A stretch of 64,000 nucleotides of DNA from EW11 sp035765635. GTDB lineage: Bacteria; Verrucomicrobiota; Verrucomicrobiia; Opitutales; Opitutaceae. The notes under the pieces are model-generated. The model ran no database searches, was not told the DNA's origin, and saw only the letters and a list, made by a program, of their open reading frames with translations. Positions 25,618 through 33,914 of this stretch are shown one piece after another. Numbering within the stretch: the stretch's first letter is position 1; the number at the start of each line of letters is the position of its first letter. Both the position numbers and the translations under genes were made by a program. The DNA lies in assembly GCA_035765635.1 (NCBI GenBank), contig DASTWZ010000029.1:1-64000 (forward strand), given 5' to 3'.

Positions 25618-26226
25618 ATGCCGACGCTCGAACTAGTGTGCAAACGTTTGTTCGCGGAGCGGGCCTGGTTTATTCGCTGCCTCGTCGGCGCTCTGCTCCT
25701 CGCCGTTCCCATCGCACACTTTTTTGCATTTGGATATCTCTACGAAATGATCGGCCGCGCCCGCCGCGGCGACAGCATGGATTTTCCCGAGTGGGACGAC
25801 TGGCGCCGCATGTTCGTGAACGGCGTGCCCGCCTTCGTGATTTTCTGCGTGCTCGGTGTCGCTCCCATCGCGGCCGGCTGGGTTCTCACGTGGCCGCTGC
25901 GTTGGTTGAATTGGGGCGTGTTTGTTTACCTGCCGATCGTGCCGTTCATCATGCTGGCCGGCCCGCTCACCGCCGCCGGCATCTACCAATTTCAAAAACG
26001 CGAAGAGTACCGCGACGCCTTTCGCATCTGGCTTTTGTTGCGCATGCTTCGCTCCACGAAAGCGCGATTCTACCTGCCGACCTTCGCCGTCATCGGTTTC
26101 ATGACCGCAGCGTATCCGCTCATGTCGTTCACGATTTTCATCGGTCTGGCGGTGGGATGGAGTTTCTACGCGGCGTTCTTCCGCGCCGTGGAAGATTCTC
26201 GTAAGACCGTTCTTCGCTCCACATAA
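25618..26226 (+). CDS. DUF4013-like polytopic membrane protein
   Basis: A 202-residue protein with about five hydrophobic segments. The early motif FGYLYEMIGRARRGD followed by FPEWDDWRRMFVNG matches the pattern seen in DUF4013 membrane proteins (GY..e..r...G....LP.W..w..lf..G). Function unknown. ATG 25618 is chosen so that the product starts just before the first amphipathic segment; an ATG at 25576 is possible but overlaps the divergent ispA start. A zinc-ribbon protein gene follows after 22 bp. Confidence 0.65.
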   Translation: MPTLELVCKRLFAERAWFIRCLVGALLLAVPIAHFFAFGYLYEMIGRARRGDSMDFPEWDDWRRMFVNGVPAFVIFCVLGVAPIAAGWVLTWPLRWLNWGVFVYLPIVPFIMLAGPLTAAGIYQFQKREEYRDAFRIWLLLRMLRSTKARFYLPTFAVIGFMTAAYPLMSFTIFIGLAVGWSFYAAFFRAVEDSRKTVLRST

Positions 26227-26248
26227 CCCACGCTCCTATTTTTCAATT

Positions 26249-26578
26249 ATGCCGACGTACGAGTACGCCTGCGCTGCCTGCGGCAAAGACTTCGAACTCT
26301 TCCAATCGATCAAAGACGACCCGATCAAAACGTGTCCTCTCTGCGGAAAAACGGGCGAGGTCCGTCGCAAGATTGGCCGCGGCGCCGGGATCATTTTCAA
26401 GGGCTCCGGCTTCTACGAAACCGATTACAAGCGGAAATCCGACTCCGGCTCCGCCGCTTCGAGCCCGTCATCGTCCAGTTCTTCCGCCTCAACTTCCGCG
26501 TCTTCCTCTTCAAGTGGAAGCACGCCTGCGCCGAAGACGGAGAGTAAGCCTTCTTCGCCGCCCCCTTCGTCCAGCTAA
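26249..26578 (+). CDS. FmdB family zinc-ribbon protein
   Basis: A 109-residue protein. The N-terminal zinc ribbon has two CxxC pairs (Cys8/Cys11 in YACAACGKDFEL and Cys29/Cys32 in CPLCGK), as in FmdB regulators. The middle segment GAGIIFKGSGFYETDYKRK is the conserved family tail. The last 45 residues are a low-complexity Ser/Pro stretch. FmdB-type proteins are small putative regulators of unclear function. It is 7 bp upstream of the next gene, suggesting one transcript. Confidence 0.85.
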   Translation: MPTYEYACAACGKDFELFQSIKDDPIKTCPLCGKTGEVRRKIGRGAGIIFKGSGFYETDYKRKSDSGSAASSPSSSSSSASTSASSSSSGSTPAPKTESKPSSPPPSSS

Positions 26579-26584
26579 AAAACC

Positions 26585-27325
26585 ATGAAAAGCAGCAAAC
26601 GCGACCGCGCCCTTTACGGACCTTCTCTCTTCGAAGTCACATTGGGCGCGATTCTCAGCGTCGCGGTGGGCTTGCTGCTCGGCTTCGTTTTTCTCGTCTT
26701 CAAACCGGTGGTGATCGTCAAAGACCCTCCGAAGGAAGATGAGCGCGACCAGAACACGGTCTATTACGTCACCGGCAGTTCCGATTCCAGCCGCGCGCGC
26801 CAATCGGACGCGAAATTCAAACGCCTCGCTGCCGGCACTCCCGGAGAGATCTCCTTCACCGAAGAAGACCTGAACGTCTGGCTCGCCGCACAGGCTCCGG
26901 AAAGAGCAAAGAAAAAGCCGGCGCCTCCGCCACCGCCAAAGAAAGGCGCGAAAGCAGCGCCGGCCCCGGCTGAACCCGTGCCCGACGAGACGTTCACCTT
27001 CGATTTGCCGAATGTCCGTATCCGCGACGGCGTTTTCCAAGTAGGCATTCCTGGCAGTATCAATTTGATCACCTTCAGCGTGCCCGTCGTGCTGCAGGCT
27101 CAGGGCGGTTTCGAGCAGAGTGACGACATGTGGGTCTTTCACCCGCGCACCATTTATCTCGGCTCCATGCCGCTGCATCGCATCCCGCACATGACGGAAA
27201 TGCTGATGAACAAGATCACGCGCTCGAACGCCATTCCAGAAGACGCCTTGGACGCCTGGAAGCACGTCAGCAACGTCACCCTCGAAGGCAAAGTGATGGA
27301 GGTGACGGTTAAAAGCGAAGGCTGA
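26585..27325 (+). CDS. Membrane-anchored hypothetical protein
   Basis: A 246-residue protein with one N-terminal transmembrane helix (about residues 20-40: GAILSVAVGLLLGFVFLVF). A soluble domain begins FTEEDLNVWLAAQ, has an internal Pro/Lys/Ala-rich linker (KKPAPPPPPKKGAKAAP), and continues into a beta-rich part (NVRIRDGVFQVGIPGSINLI, TIYLGSMPLHRIP). I do not recognise the family. It follows the FmdB-type gene closely and ends just before a 97-bp hairpin element. Confidence 0.6.
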   Translation: MKSSKRDRALYGPSLFEVTLGAILSVAVGLLLGFVFLVFKPVVIVKDPPKEDERDQNTVYYVTGSSDSSRARQSDAKFKRLAAGTPGEISFTEEDLNVWLAAQAPERAKKKPAPPPPPKKGAKAAPAPAEPVPDETFTFDLPNVRIRDGVFQVGIPGSINLITFSVPVVLQAQGGFEQSDDMWVFHPRTIYLGSMPLHRIPHMTEMLMNKITRSNAIPEDALDAWKHVSNVTLEGKVMEVTVKSEG

Positions 27326-27385
27326 TAAGAAGAAGGCTGAAGGCTGAAAAACGCTGAAGGCTGAGTGGTCGGAAACGGCTTCTGG

Positions 27386-27482
27386 GGTAGGGCGAGCCGT
27401 CCCTGGCGAGCCGCGCTCGACGTGACTCAACATGGAGGTTAGGCCTTGCGATTACGGCTCGCCAGGGACGGCTCGCCCTACC
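27386..27482 (-). repeat. 97-bp hairpin element, copy 2 (perfect 28-bp arms)
   Basis: Arms 27386-27413 and 27455-27482 are perfectly complementary over 28 bp (GGTAGGGCGAGCCGTCCCTG...). The 41-nt loop, read on the minus strand, contains GGCCTAACCTC and GTTGAGTCAC, as in copy 1 at 13414-13507. It lies between convergent genes. Confidence 0.85.
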
Positions 27483-27497
27483 TCAGAGCGCTTCCTC

Positions 27498-27527
27498 CAT
27501 TCTGCATTCTTCCTTCTTCGTTCTTCC
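27498..27527 (-). repeat. AGAATGCAGAAT repeat block, copy 2
   Basis: Complement of the block at 13373-13396: CCATTCTGCATTCTTCC followed by TTCTTC/GTTCTTCC words. As in copy 1, it lies next to a 97-bp hairpin element. Confidence 0.5.
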
Positions 27528-27534
27528 TTCGCTT

Positions 27535-28692
27535 TCAAAACGCGTCGAGCAGCTGCTTCATGTCCACGTGCTCGGTGATCAGTTTTTTGATCACGGGAAT
27601 CTTGTCCAAATCCTGGGGCTGCGTTTTCACCGTCATGCCGTTGATCTTCGACGTGATGGTGTAGCTCTCCTCCTTCGCCGCGATCACGGAGATGTCCGTG
27701 CGCGCCAGCAGCTCGAGCAGCTTCGGATGCGGAGGAATGTCGTTGGTCAAAATAATCCCCGCGATCGATTTTTCCGGCGACAACTGCGCGCTCGAAATCG
27801 CCGCCAAAATAATGTCGTCGCGATCTCCCGGCGTGATGATCAACACGCCCGGCTGAAGGTAATCGACGATCCCTTTTGCGGTCATCGCGCCGACAATCAC
27901 GCGGGTCACGCGCTGCTTCGCGCCGCCGCGTCGCGCGTTGAGCCATTTCCCATCAATCTCACTCGCGATCTGCGAAAGATTCGGCGCCGAAAGCATGCCC
28001 TGCACGGGCAGCACTCCGAGCAACGGCACGCCAAGACGCTTCAGACCCAGGCCTGCGTATTCCGCGATGAAGGCCATCTTCTCGGGCTCGACCTTGTTCA
28101 GAATGCAGCCAATCACGTCGACACCCGCCTTGTCGAAGAGCGCCTTGTTCAACGAAATTTCGTCGATTGGCCGACCGATCCCGCCCGGTGTCACCAAAAT
28201 GACTTTTGCGCGAAGGAGTTTCGCGACGCGTGCGTTCGACAAATCGAAAACAGATCCGACGCCCGCATGCCCTGTCCCTTCGATCAGCGTGAAATCCTTT
28301 TCCCAGGAAACGCGATCGAAGGCGCGGCAAATCTTGTCTTCCAACTCGGGCAACATCTCACCGGGATTGCGCAGAAAACGGCGCGTGAAGGTGCCGTCAA
28401 CGGTCACCGGGCTCATGCTTTCCAGCGGCACGTGGACATTGTAGATCCGATCGAGAAGATACGAGTCCTCGTCAACCTGATGCCCATCTACCTCGATGAA
28501 GCGTTGCCCGACCGGCTTGATGAATCCAACTCTTGGATACAGCGCCTGCAGCGCGGCAAAGAGTCCGAGGCATGTCGTGGTCTTGCCGTCGTTCATCCGC
28601 GTCGCGGCGACGAAGATGCGCTTGGTGACTTGATTGGTCGGCTCCGTGAGCAGCGGAAGAGCCGGGATGTCGGCGGGATTCTGCAGGGCCAT
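27535..28692 (-). CDS. BioD-like P-loop plus DRTGG domain protein
   Basis: A 385-residue cytoplasmic protein. The N-terminal half is a dethiobiotin-synthetase-like P-loop domain (FVAATRMNDGKTTTCLGLFA near 27-46; TLIEGTGHAGVGSVFDLSNA). The C-terminal half resembles a DRTGG domain (VIVGAMTAKGIVDYLQPGVL, ITPGDRDDIILAAI). This is the architecture of the N-terminal regulatory part of long bacterial Pta enzymes, here as a separate protein. The pta gene is immediately upstream on the same strand (20 bp), so a regulatory or complex-forming link to acetyl-phosphate metabolism is inferred. Confidence 0.82.
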   Translation of the reverse strand: MALQNPADIPALPLLTEPTNQVTKRIFVAATRMNDGKTTTCLGLFAALQALYPRVGFIKPVGQRFIEVDGHQVDEDSYLLDRIYNVHVPLESMSPVTVDGTFTRRFLRNPGEMLPELEDKICRAFDRVSWEKDFTLIEGTGHAGVGSVFDLSNARVAKLLRAKVILVTPGGIGRPIDEISLNKALFDKAGVDVIGCILNKVEPEKMAFIAEYAGLGLKRLGVPLLGVLPVQGMLSAPNLSQIASEIDGKWLNARRGGAKQRVTRVIVGAMTAKGIVDYLQPGVLIITPGDRDDIILAAISSAQLSPEKSIAGIILTNDIPPHPKLLELLARTDISVIAAKEESYTITSKINGMTVKTQPQDLDKIPVIKKLITEHVDMKQLLDAF

Positions 28693-28712
28693 GAGAATTC
28701 CGCACCAGTGGC

Positions 28713-29744
28713 CTAAACCGTGCGGTAAAGCAAACGTCGATCGATCGCCTGACAGCCGACGATCGCGGCTGCCCCGAAAACGTCGTGCGCGCTCGCGCCA
28801 CGACTGATTTCTGCGGCAGGCCGGCTGAGCCCCGTGATGATCTGACCGTAGGTATTCGCGCTGGCCAAAATGTGCACGAGTTTGAATGCGATGTTGCCGC
28901 TGTTCAGGTCCGGGAAAATCAAGACGTTCGCTTTTCCCGCCACCGGACCGTCGACCTTTTTCGTGTCGGCGACGATCGGATCGAGCGCGGCGTCGACTTG
29001 AATCTCTCCTTCGACTTCGAGCTCGATGCCCGCCGCCGCGGCTTTCGCGCGAACGAGTTTCGTAGCCTCACGCACTTTCGCGAGCGAGGGGTGTTGCGAC
29101 TCGCTTTTCGAGGCCCAGCTCAACATCGCGACGCGCGGCATTTCGTTCGTGAGATGGCGCACGACGTTCGCGGTCGTGATCGCGATATCCGCGAGCTGTT
29201 CAGCAGTCGGATCGGGGATGACGCCGCAGTCGGCGAAAAACAGCGAACCATCGCTGCCGACTTTCTGCTCGTCGAAATCGATGATCATGAGCGACGACGC
29301 CGTGGTGACGTGCTCCTGTCGCGGAATGATTTGAAACAGCGGGCGTAGCGCGCTGGAGGCGGTGCGTGTCGCGCCGCCGACCATCGCGTCGGCCTGGCTG
29401 TTCGCCAGCATCATCGTTGCGTAGTAATTCGTATCGCGCAGCGCGCGGCGCGCGTCGTCGCGGGTCATCCCGCGATCGTGGCGGAGCTGGCTGAGTTGTT
29501 CGATGAACGATTCGAAATCTTCGCTCTGCTCCGGCTGGATGATGCGCATGCCCTGAAGGTTCAGGTCCAGACGTGCGGCAGAGGCTTTGATCGCGGCGCG
29601 GTCGCCGAGCAAAATCGGAGCGCCCATGCGGCGGGTGACCCATTGGCGCGCAGCCTGCAGGATGCGGGGATCATTGCCCTCGGGAAACACCACGCGCTTC
29701 GGATGGCGCTGGAGCTTCTCGATGAGTTTCGACACGAGGGGCAT
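28713..29744 (-). CDS. pta: Phosphate acetyltransferase (catalytic domain form)
   Basis: A 343-residue enzyme converting acetyl-CoA and phosphate to acetyl phosphate. The sequence has the family's RVVFPEGNDPRILQAA start, MVGGATRTAS, FADCGVIPDPTAEQLADIA, RVAMLSWASKSES and the C-terminal NVLIFPDLNSGNIAFKL. It is the short, single-domain type; the extra N-terminal domains of E. coli-type Pta appear instead in the next gene. ATG 29744 is chosen, since the 13 residues of the longer frame are not family-like. No ackA in the window. Confidence 0.93.
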   Translation of the reverse strand: MPLVSKLIEKLQRHPKRVVFPEGNDPRILQAARQWVTRRMGAPILLGDRAAIKASAARLDLNLQGMRIIQPEQSEDFESFIEQLSQLRHDRGMTRDDARRALRDTNYYATMMLANSQADAMVGGATRTASSALRPLFQIIPRQEHVTTASSLMIIDFDEQKVGSDGSLFFADCGVIPDPTAEQLADIAITTANVVRHLTNEMPRVAMLSWASKSESQHPSLAKVREATKLVRAKAAAAGIELEVEGEIQVDAALDPIVADTKKVDGPVAGKANVLIFPDLNSGNIAFKLVHILASANTYGQIITGLSRPAAEISRGASAHDVFGAAAIVGCQAIDRRLLYRTV

Positions 29745-29811
29745 AGTCTGGGGGAAAATGTGACTGCATTTCCGGTGCGTCAATGCGCGCTTTGAGCGGG
29801 CGTCAGAGGTT

Positions 29812-29903
29812 GCCCACGAATCACACGAAGTACACGAAAGTGGATTTCAGAAATTTCCCATGGAACACACTGCACATTCGTGTGCTTCGTGTGATTCGTG
29901 GGC
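29812..29903. repeat. Nested palindrome of CACGAA words, copy 2 (short form)
   Basis: Arms 29812-29838 and 29877-29903 match over 27 bp with one mismatch (GCCCACGAATCACACGAAG...). The interior keeps only a remnant of the CCCACGGAA inner arms. It sits between the divergent pta and murJ starts, so it is not only found after genes. Confidence 0.75.
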
Positions 29904-29997
29904 GACCAAAACAAAATCCCGCGTGGCAACGAGAGCTCGCGCGCGTTCCGGCGTCTTTTCTTTTGCTAATACTACAGCGGCTTCGGAAAAAGGCGCG

Positions 29998-31602
29998 GTG
30001 TCGAAGAGCTTGAAAAATATCAGCGTGGTTGCGACAGCGACGATGGCTTCGCGCGTGCTCGGCCTCTTGCGCGAAAGCCTCACCGCAGCCGTCTTCGGAA
30101 CGAGCGCTCTCGCCTCGGCTTACGCGACGGCTTTTCAACTGCCTAACCTTTTTCGACGGCTCCTCGCCGAGGGTGGAATGACCGCTGCGTTTGTTCCCAC
30201 GCTCAACGACGAGATCGAGCGCCGAAAACGCGAGGGCGCGTTCACCTTGATCAGCCAGGTGAGCAGCTGGCTCTTCGTCGCTTCGGGCGCGTTGGTTGTC
30301 GTGTCGATGGCGGTGCTCGGCCAGCCGAAGATCCTCGAGTGGCTCGGGAATCTTTGTCATGCCGAAGTCGATACAATCGAGCGATGGCAACTGGCCGCGA
30401 AACTCGCGGTGATTTTGTTTCCCTACCTTGTGTTCGTCTCGCTCGCTGCCGCGTTCAGCGCCGCGCTGCAGACGCTCAATCGTTTTCTCGAACCTGCGCT
30501 TTCTCCGATCTGGCTGAATCTTTCCATGATCGGATTTCTCGTTGCGGCGATGCGTTGGACGAGCGGCGCGCCCATCGACAAAATGTATTGGTTTTGCGGC
30601 GGCGTCTTGCTCGGCGGTTTTTTGCAGATGGCCGTGCCGGCCTGGGCGCTGACTCAAGAGGGCTGGCGGCCGCGGTTCGATCTGACGTGGAGCGAGCCGG
30701 TCAAAATGATCGTGCGCCTGATGGCTCCCACCGTGCTGGGCTCGTCGGTCTATCTGATCAACATGGTCGTTTCGCGATTCATCGGGCTCTCGCTGAACGA
30801 TGCAGCTGTGTCGGTCCTGAATTACGCGTCACGCCTCATGGAGTTGCCCATCGGCGTGTTCGCCGTGGCCGTGTCCACGGTGGTCTTTCCGCAGATCTCG
30901 CGTTTCGCCGCCCAGGGAAATCTGGAAAGCCTCGGCTCCGCTTATCGCAAGGGCATGCGGCTGATTCTCTTCATCAATGTGCCGGCCGCCGTGGGTTTGG
31001 CCGTGTTGTCGGAGCCGATCATTCGTCTGCTTTTTCAACACGGCGCGTTTCACCGTCGCGACACGGCGATGATGACTCCCGTACTGATTGTATTCGCCGC
31101 GGGACTACCGTTTTTCTCTTTCGTCAACTTGGTCCTGCGCGCCTTTTATGCACAGAAAGACACGATGACTCCTGTGCGCGCTGCGGTGCTGAGCTTTGTC
31201 ATCAATGTCGTGCTCAGCGTCGTCCTGATGCAATATCTCGGGACCGTCGGTCTCGCCCTCGCCGGCAATCTCGCGATCGTTGTCCAGGCGTGGTATCTGC
31301 AGGTGAAGTTGACGCGCAAGACCACCCAGCTCGGGCTGCATCATCTCGGCTCCGATCTTTTCAAAATCGTTTTCTCGAGCGCGATCATGGGCGGGGCTGT
31401 GTGGTTCGGTTGGTATTCATGGTCCCACTACATGAAGCCAGGCTCCGTCAATGATGCTGTTGCGATCGTCCTGCTGGTGACGCTGGGCGTTTCGATCTAC
31501 GCCACCTCAGCCTGGATCTGCCGCGTGGAAGGGCGCCAGGACGCCGAGCAAATCCTGAGCAAGTTCAAGACGAAGCTCGGCTTCGCCGCTTCGCGCACCT
31601 GA
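29998..31602 (+). CDS. murJ: Lipid II flippase MurJ
   Basis: A 534-residue polytopic membrane protein of the MVF/MurJ group, flipping lipid-linked peptidoglycan precursors. N-terminal family sequence TMASRVLGLLRESLTAAVFG, then FQLPNLFRRLLAEGGMTAAFVP, and later FAVAVSTVVFPQISRFAAQ and LRAFYAQKDTMTPVRAA are typical. The GTG at 29998, preceded by AAGG, starts right before the first helix. An upstream ATG at 29860 would begin inside the CACGAA repeat and add a Cys/Arg-rich non-membrane tail, so it is rejected. Confidence 0.94.
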   Translation: MSKSLKNISVVATATMASRVLGLLRESLTAAVFGTSALASAYATAFQLPNLFRRLLAEGGMTAAFVPTLNDEIERRKREGAFTLISQVSSWLFVASGALVVVSMAVLGQPKILEWLGNLCHAEVDTIERWQLAAKLAVILFPYLVFVSLAAAFSAALQTLNRFLEPALSPIWLNLSMIGFLVAAMRWTSGAPIDKMYWFCGGVLLGGFLQMAVPAWALTQEGWRPRFDLTWSEPVKMIVRLMAPTVLGSSVYLINMVVSRFIGLSLNDAAVSVLNYASRLMELPIGVFAVAVSTVVFPQISRFAAQGNLESLGSAYRKGMRLILFINVPAAVGLAVLSEPIIRLLFQHGAFHRRDTAMMTPVLIVFAAGLPFFSFVNLVLRAFYAQKDTMTPVRAAVLSFVINVVLSVVLMQYLGTVGLALAGNLAIVVQAWYLQVKLTRKTTQLGLHHLGSDLFKIVFSSAIMGGAVWFGWYSWSHYMKPGSVNDAVAIVLLVTLGVSIYATSAWICRVEGRQDAEQILSKFKTKLGFAASRT

Positions 31603-31702
31603 CGCAGCGTGTCGTTGGATTTGTTAGCCGGCGCAGACCGTGGCCGTGCGTTCGCGGCAGCCCACGAGTTGCGAAGCGGCCATTCCCGCTTAACTCAAGC
31701 GA

Positions 31703-32695
31703 ATGAAAGCCGTCGTCGTTACTGGTGAAAAGGTCCTGGAGGTCCAAGAAATCGCTTCGCCCAAACCGACGCCGCGCGAGGTCGTGGTCCAGATCAAGGC
31801 CGCGGCGCTCAATCATCGCGACGAGTGGATTCGGATCGGTCAGTATGCCGGAATCAAATATCCGTGCTTTCCTGGTTCGGACGGCGCGGGCGTCATCGTT
31901 GGCCGCGGCGCGGAAGTCGATTCCGCGTGGCTCAACCGAGAGGTTATCATCAATCCGAGCTTCGGCTGGGGCACGAATCCTCACGTGCAGGCCGATGGTT
32001 TCACCATTCTCGGCCTGCCGCGCGCGGGCACGCTCGCCGAGGAAATTGCGGTGCCGGTGGAGCAGGTGGCGCAAAAACCAGCGCATCTTTCCTGGGAGGA
32101 AGCAGCCGCGCTGCCGCTCGCGGGGCTCACCGCGTATCGCGCGCTTTTCACGAGGGCAAATCTGCGCGCTGGGGAGAAAGTTCTGATCTCGGGGATCGGC
32201 GGCGGTGTAGCCGTTTTCGCACTACAATTTGCCCGCGCCGTCGGCGCCGAAGTGTGGGTCACCTCGAGTTCGCCGGAAAAAATCGCGCAGGCTCGCACGC
32301 TCGGGGCGGCGGGAGGTTTCAATTACAATGACGCGGGTTGGGCGAAGACCGCGGCCTCGACCGCAGGGCCCTTCGACGTGATCGTCGACAGTGCAGGAGG
32401 ACCGGGATTCGAGTCGTTGATCGACACGGTGGCCCCCGGAGGCCGCGTCGTGTTCTACGGCGCCACGCGAGGAAACGCCCAAAGCATTCCGCTGCGAAAA
32501 ATCTTTTGGAGGCAGCTCACGCTCTTGGGCACCACGATGGGCGGCCCGCAAGATTGGACGGGGCTCGTTCAGTTCGTGGAACAGCATCGGATCAAACCCA
32601 TCGTCAGCGAAGTCGTGCCGCTCGCGCGCGCGGCCGAGGCGTTTGCGCTGATGGAACGCGCCGGTCAATTCGGCAAAATCGTGCTGAAACCTTGA
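31703..32695 (+). CDS. Zinc-binding-type dehydrogenase / quinone oxidoreductase (MDR family)
   Basis: A 330-residue medium-chain reductase. GroES-like start (AALNHRDEWIRIGQYAG), cofactor domain with SGIGGGVAVFALQFARAVGA (nucleotide-binding glycines) and the C-terminal GQFGKIVLKP. The catalytic zinc ligands of alcohol dehydrogenases are not evident, so a quinone-reductase/enoyl-reductase-like role is more likely. Substrate unknown. It is convergent with the SDR gene, only 4 bp apart. Confidence 0.85.
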   Translation: MKAVVVTGEKVLEVQEIASPKPTPREVVVQIKAAALNHRDEWIRIGQYAGIKYPCFPGSDGAGVIVGRGAEVDSAWLNREVIINPSFGWGTNPHVQADGFTILGLPRAGTLAEEIAVPVEQVAQKPAHLSWEEAAALPLAGLTAYRALFTRANLRAGEKVLISGIGGGVAVFALQFARAVGAEVWVTSSSPEKIAQARTLGAAGGFNYNDAGWAKTAASTAGPFDVIVDSAGGPGFESLIDTVAPGGRVVFYGATRGNAQSIPLRKIFWRQLTLLGTTMGGPQDWTGLVQFVEQHRIKPIVSEVVPLARAAEAFALMERAGQFGKIVLKP

Positions 32696-32699
32696 GGGC

Positions 32700-33521
32700 T
32701 TAGCCGTTCCCCTGGAATCCGGGGTAGAGCGTCATTCCTCCGTCCACATAAAGCGTGGCGCCGTGAACGTAATCCGAGTCGTCCGACGCGAGCCAAACGG
32801 CGGCGCGCCCGATGTCGGCGGGTTCGCCGATGCGTTTGGACGGGACCAGTTTCATCAGTTCCTGATAGGCAGCGGGCGTTTCCCAGGCTTCGCGATTGAT
32901 CGGGGTGCGGATTGCTCCGGGCGAAATGCTGTTCACACGGATGTGGGACGACGCGACCTCTTGCGCGATGGTCTTCATCATCATGGCGATTCCGCCCTTG
33001 CTCGCGGCGTAGTTCACGTGACCGGCCCAGGGAATGATATCGTGCACCGAACTGATGCAGATGATCTTTCCCGCGGCTTTCGAAACCTCCTGACGAACGC
33101 CGCGGCGTTTGAATTCGCGGACGGCTTCGCGGCAGCAGAGGAATTGACCGGTGAGATTGATTCCGAGGACTGTTTCCCACTGGTCGACCGTCATCTCATC
33201 GAGCGGCGCGTCTCTCTGAACGCCGGCGTTCGCGACGAGAATGTCGAGCCCGCCAAACTCCTCGATCGCGTGCCGAAACATCGCCTGAACGGCGGCCTCT
33301 TTCGAAACATCGGCCCGATAGGTCAGAGCTTTGGCTCCTGCTTTGCGAACTTCCCCGGCAACCGCTTCCGCGTGCGAGGGATCGGGCGAGGCGTAGTTCA
33401 CGAGCACATCCGCCCCGGCGTTTGCGAGCGCAACGGCCACGCCGTGGCCGATCCCAGAACTACCGCCCGTGACGAGGGCTTTTTGACCGGCCAGGACTTT
33501 CGAAGGAGGAGACGGATTCAT
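32700..33521 (-). CDS. SDR family oxidoreductase, glucose-1-dehydrogenase-like
   Basis: A 273-residue classical short-chain dehydrogenase. The cofactor motif is VTGGSSGIGHGVAVAL (TGxxxGIG), followed by LVANAGV (NAG), CISSVHD (catalytic Ser region) and NYAASKGG (YxxxK), then RVNSISPGAIRTP and a C-terminal VDGGMTLYPGF. The long insertion around KRRGVRQEVSKAAGK is seen in some glucose-1-dehydrogenase-like members. ATG 33521 follows GGAGG in the leader. The substrate is not determinable from sequence. Confidence 0.88.
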   Translation of the reverse strand: MNPSPPSKVLAGQKALVTGGSSGIGHGVAVALANAGADVLVNYASPDPSHAEAVAGEVRKAGAKALTYRADVSKEAAVQAMFRHAIEEFGGLDILVANAGVQRDAPLDEMTVDQWETVLGINLTGQFLCCREAVREFKRRGVRQEVSKAAGKIICISSVHDIIPWAGHVNYAASKGGIAMMMKTIAQEVASSHIRVNSISPGAIRTPINREAWETPAAYQELMKLVPSKRIGEPADIGRAAVWLASDDSDYVHGATLYVDGGMTLYPGFQGNG

Positions 33522-33914
33522 GGATCGAGAAACGGGATTTTGCGATGCGGGCTCGTTCCGTGGACAAGATGCGGGCGAACATGAGCTTCGAAAAAAACCG
33601 GATTCCAAGGCCGAGCCGAAGCCGGCGGGGGATTTGCACACTGATTGTGCTTATCTATTTTCGCTAAGCTGCTTGCGAAATAGGGAACACTTCACTTTCT
33701 CCGATTTCTCTGTCGTTCGAACTACCCGGTAAAAATACCGGCGGACAACCAGAGTTTGCCCGGCGGCCGGGGCCAGAAGATTACCGTGGGCGCTATTTTC
33801 GCGGTTCTCCCATCTGGCTATCGGCCAAGCGTACGATGGAAGTCCGAAACATCGGGGCGTAAATTGCGCTCAGTTGATGCAATCGACTTAGAACCCTAAA
33901 GCGAAGGAACGAAA
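33522..33914. other. Divergent intergenic region upstream of KGG gene
   Basis: A 393-bp spacer between the SDR and KGG genes. It contains the small dyad CCGGTA-AAAA-TACCGG (33726-33741), part of a 31-nt motif shared with 34760-34790, and a good ribosome site (AAGGA, 7 nt before the KGG start). No clear housekeeping promoter was recognised. Confidence 0.45.
33725..33755 (+). promoter_or_regulatory. Conserved 31-nt upstream motif, copy 1
   Basis: CCCGGTAAAAATACCGGCGG and the following 11 nt match 34760-34790 at 23 of 31 positions without a gap; shared core CGGT.AAAA..CC.GCGGAC. It lies about 160 bp upstream of the KGG stress-protein gene. Role inferred. Confidence 0.45.

Noticed and set aside
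27568..28716. Plus-strand frame opposite the BioD/DRTGG gene
   Set aside because: No motif, very basic composition, and convincing P-loop protein on the opposite strand.
29860..29997. Upstream ATG start for MurJ
   Set aside because: It begins inside a dispersed palindrome and would add a Cys/Arg-rich leader before the first membrane helix; the GTG at 29998 has an AAGG site and fits the family.
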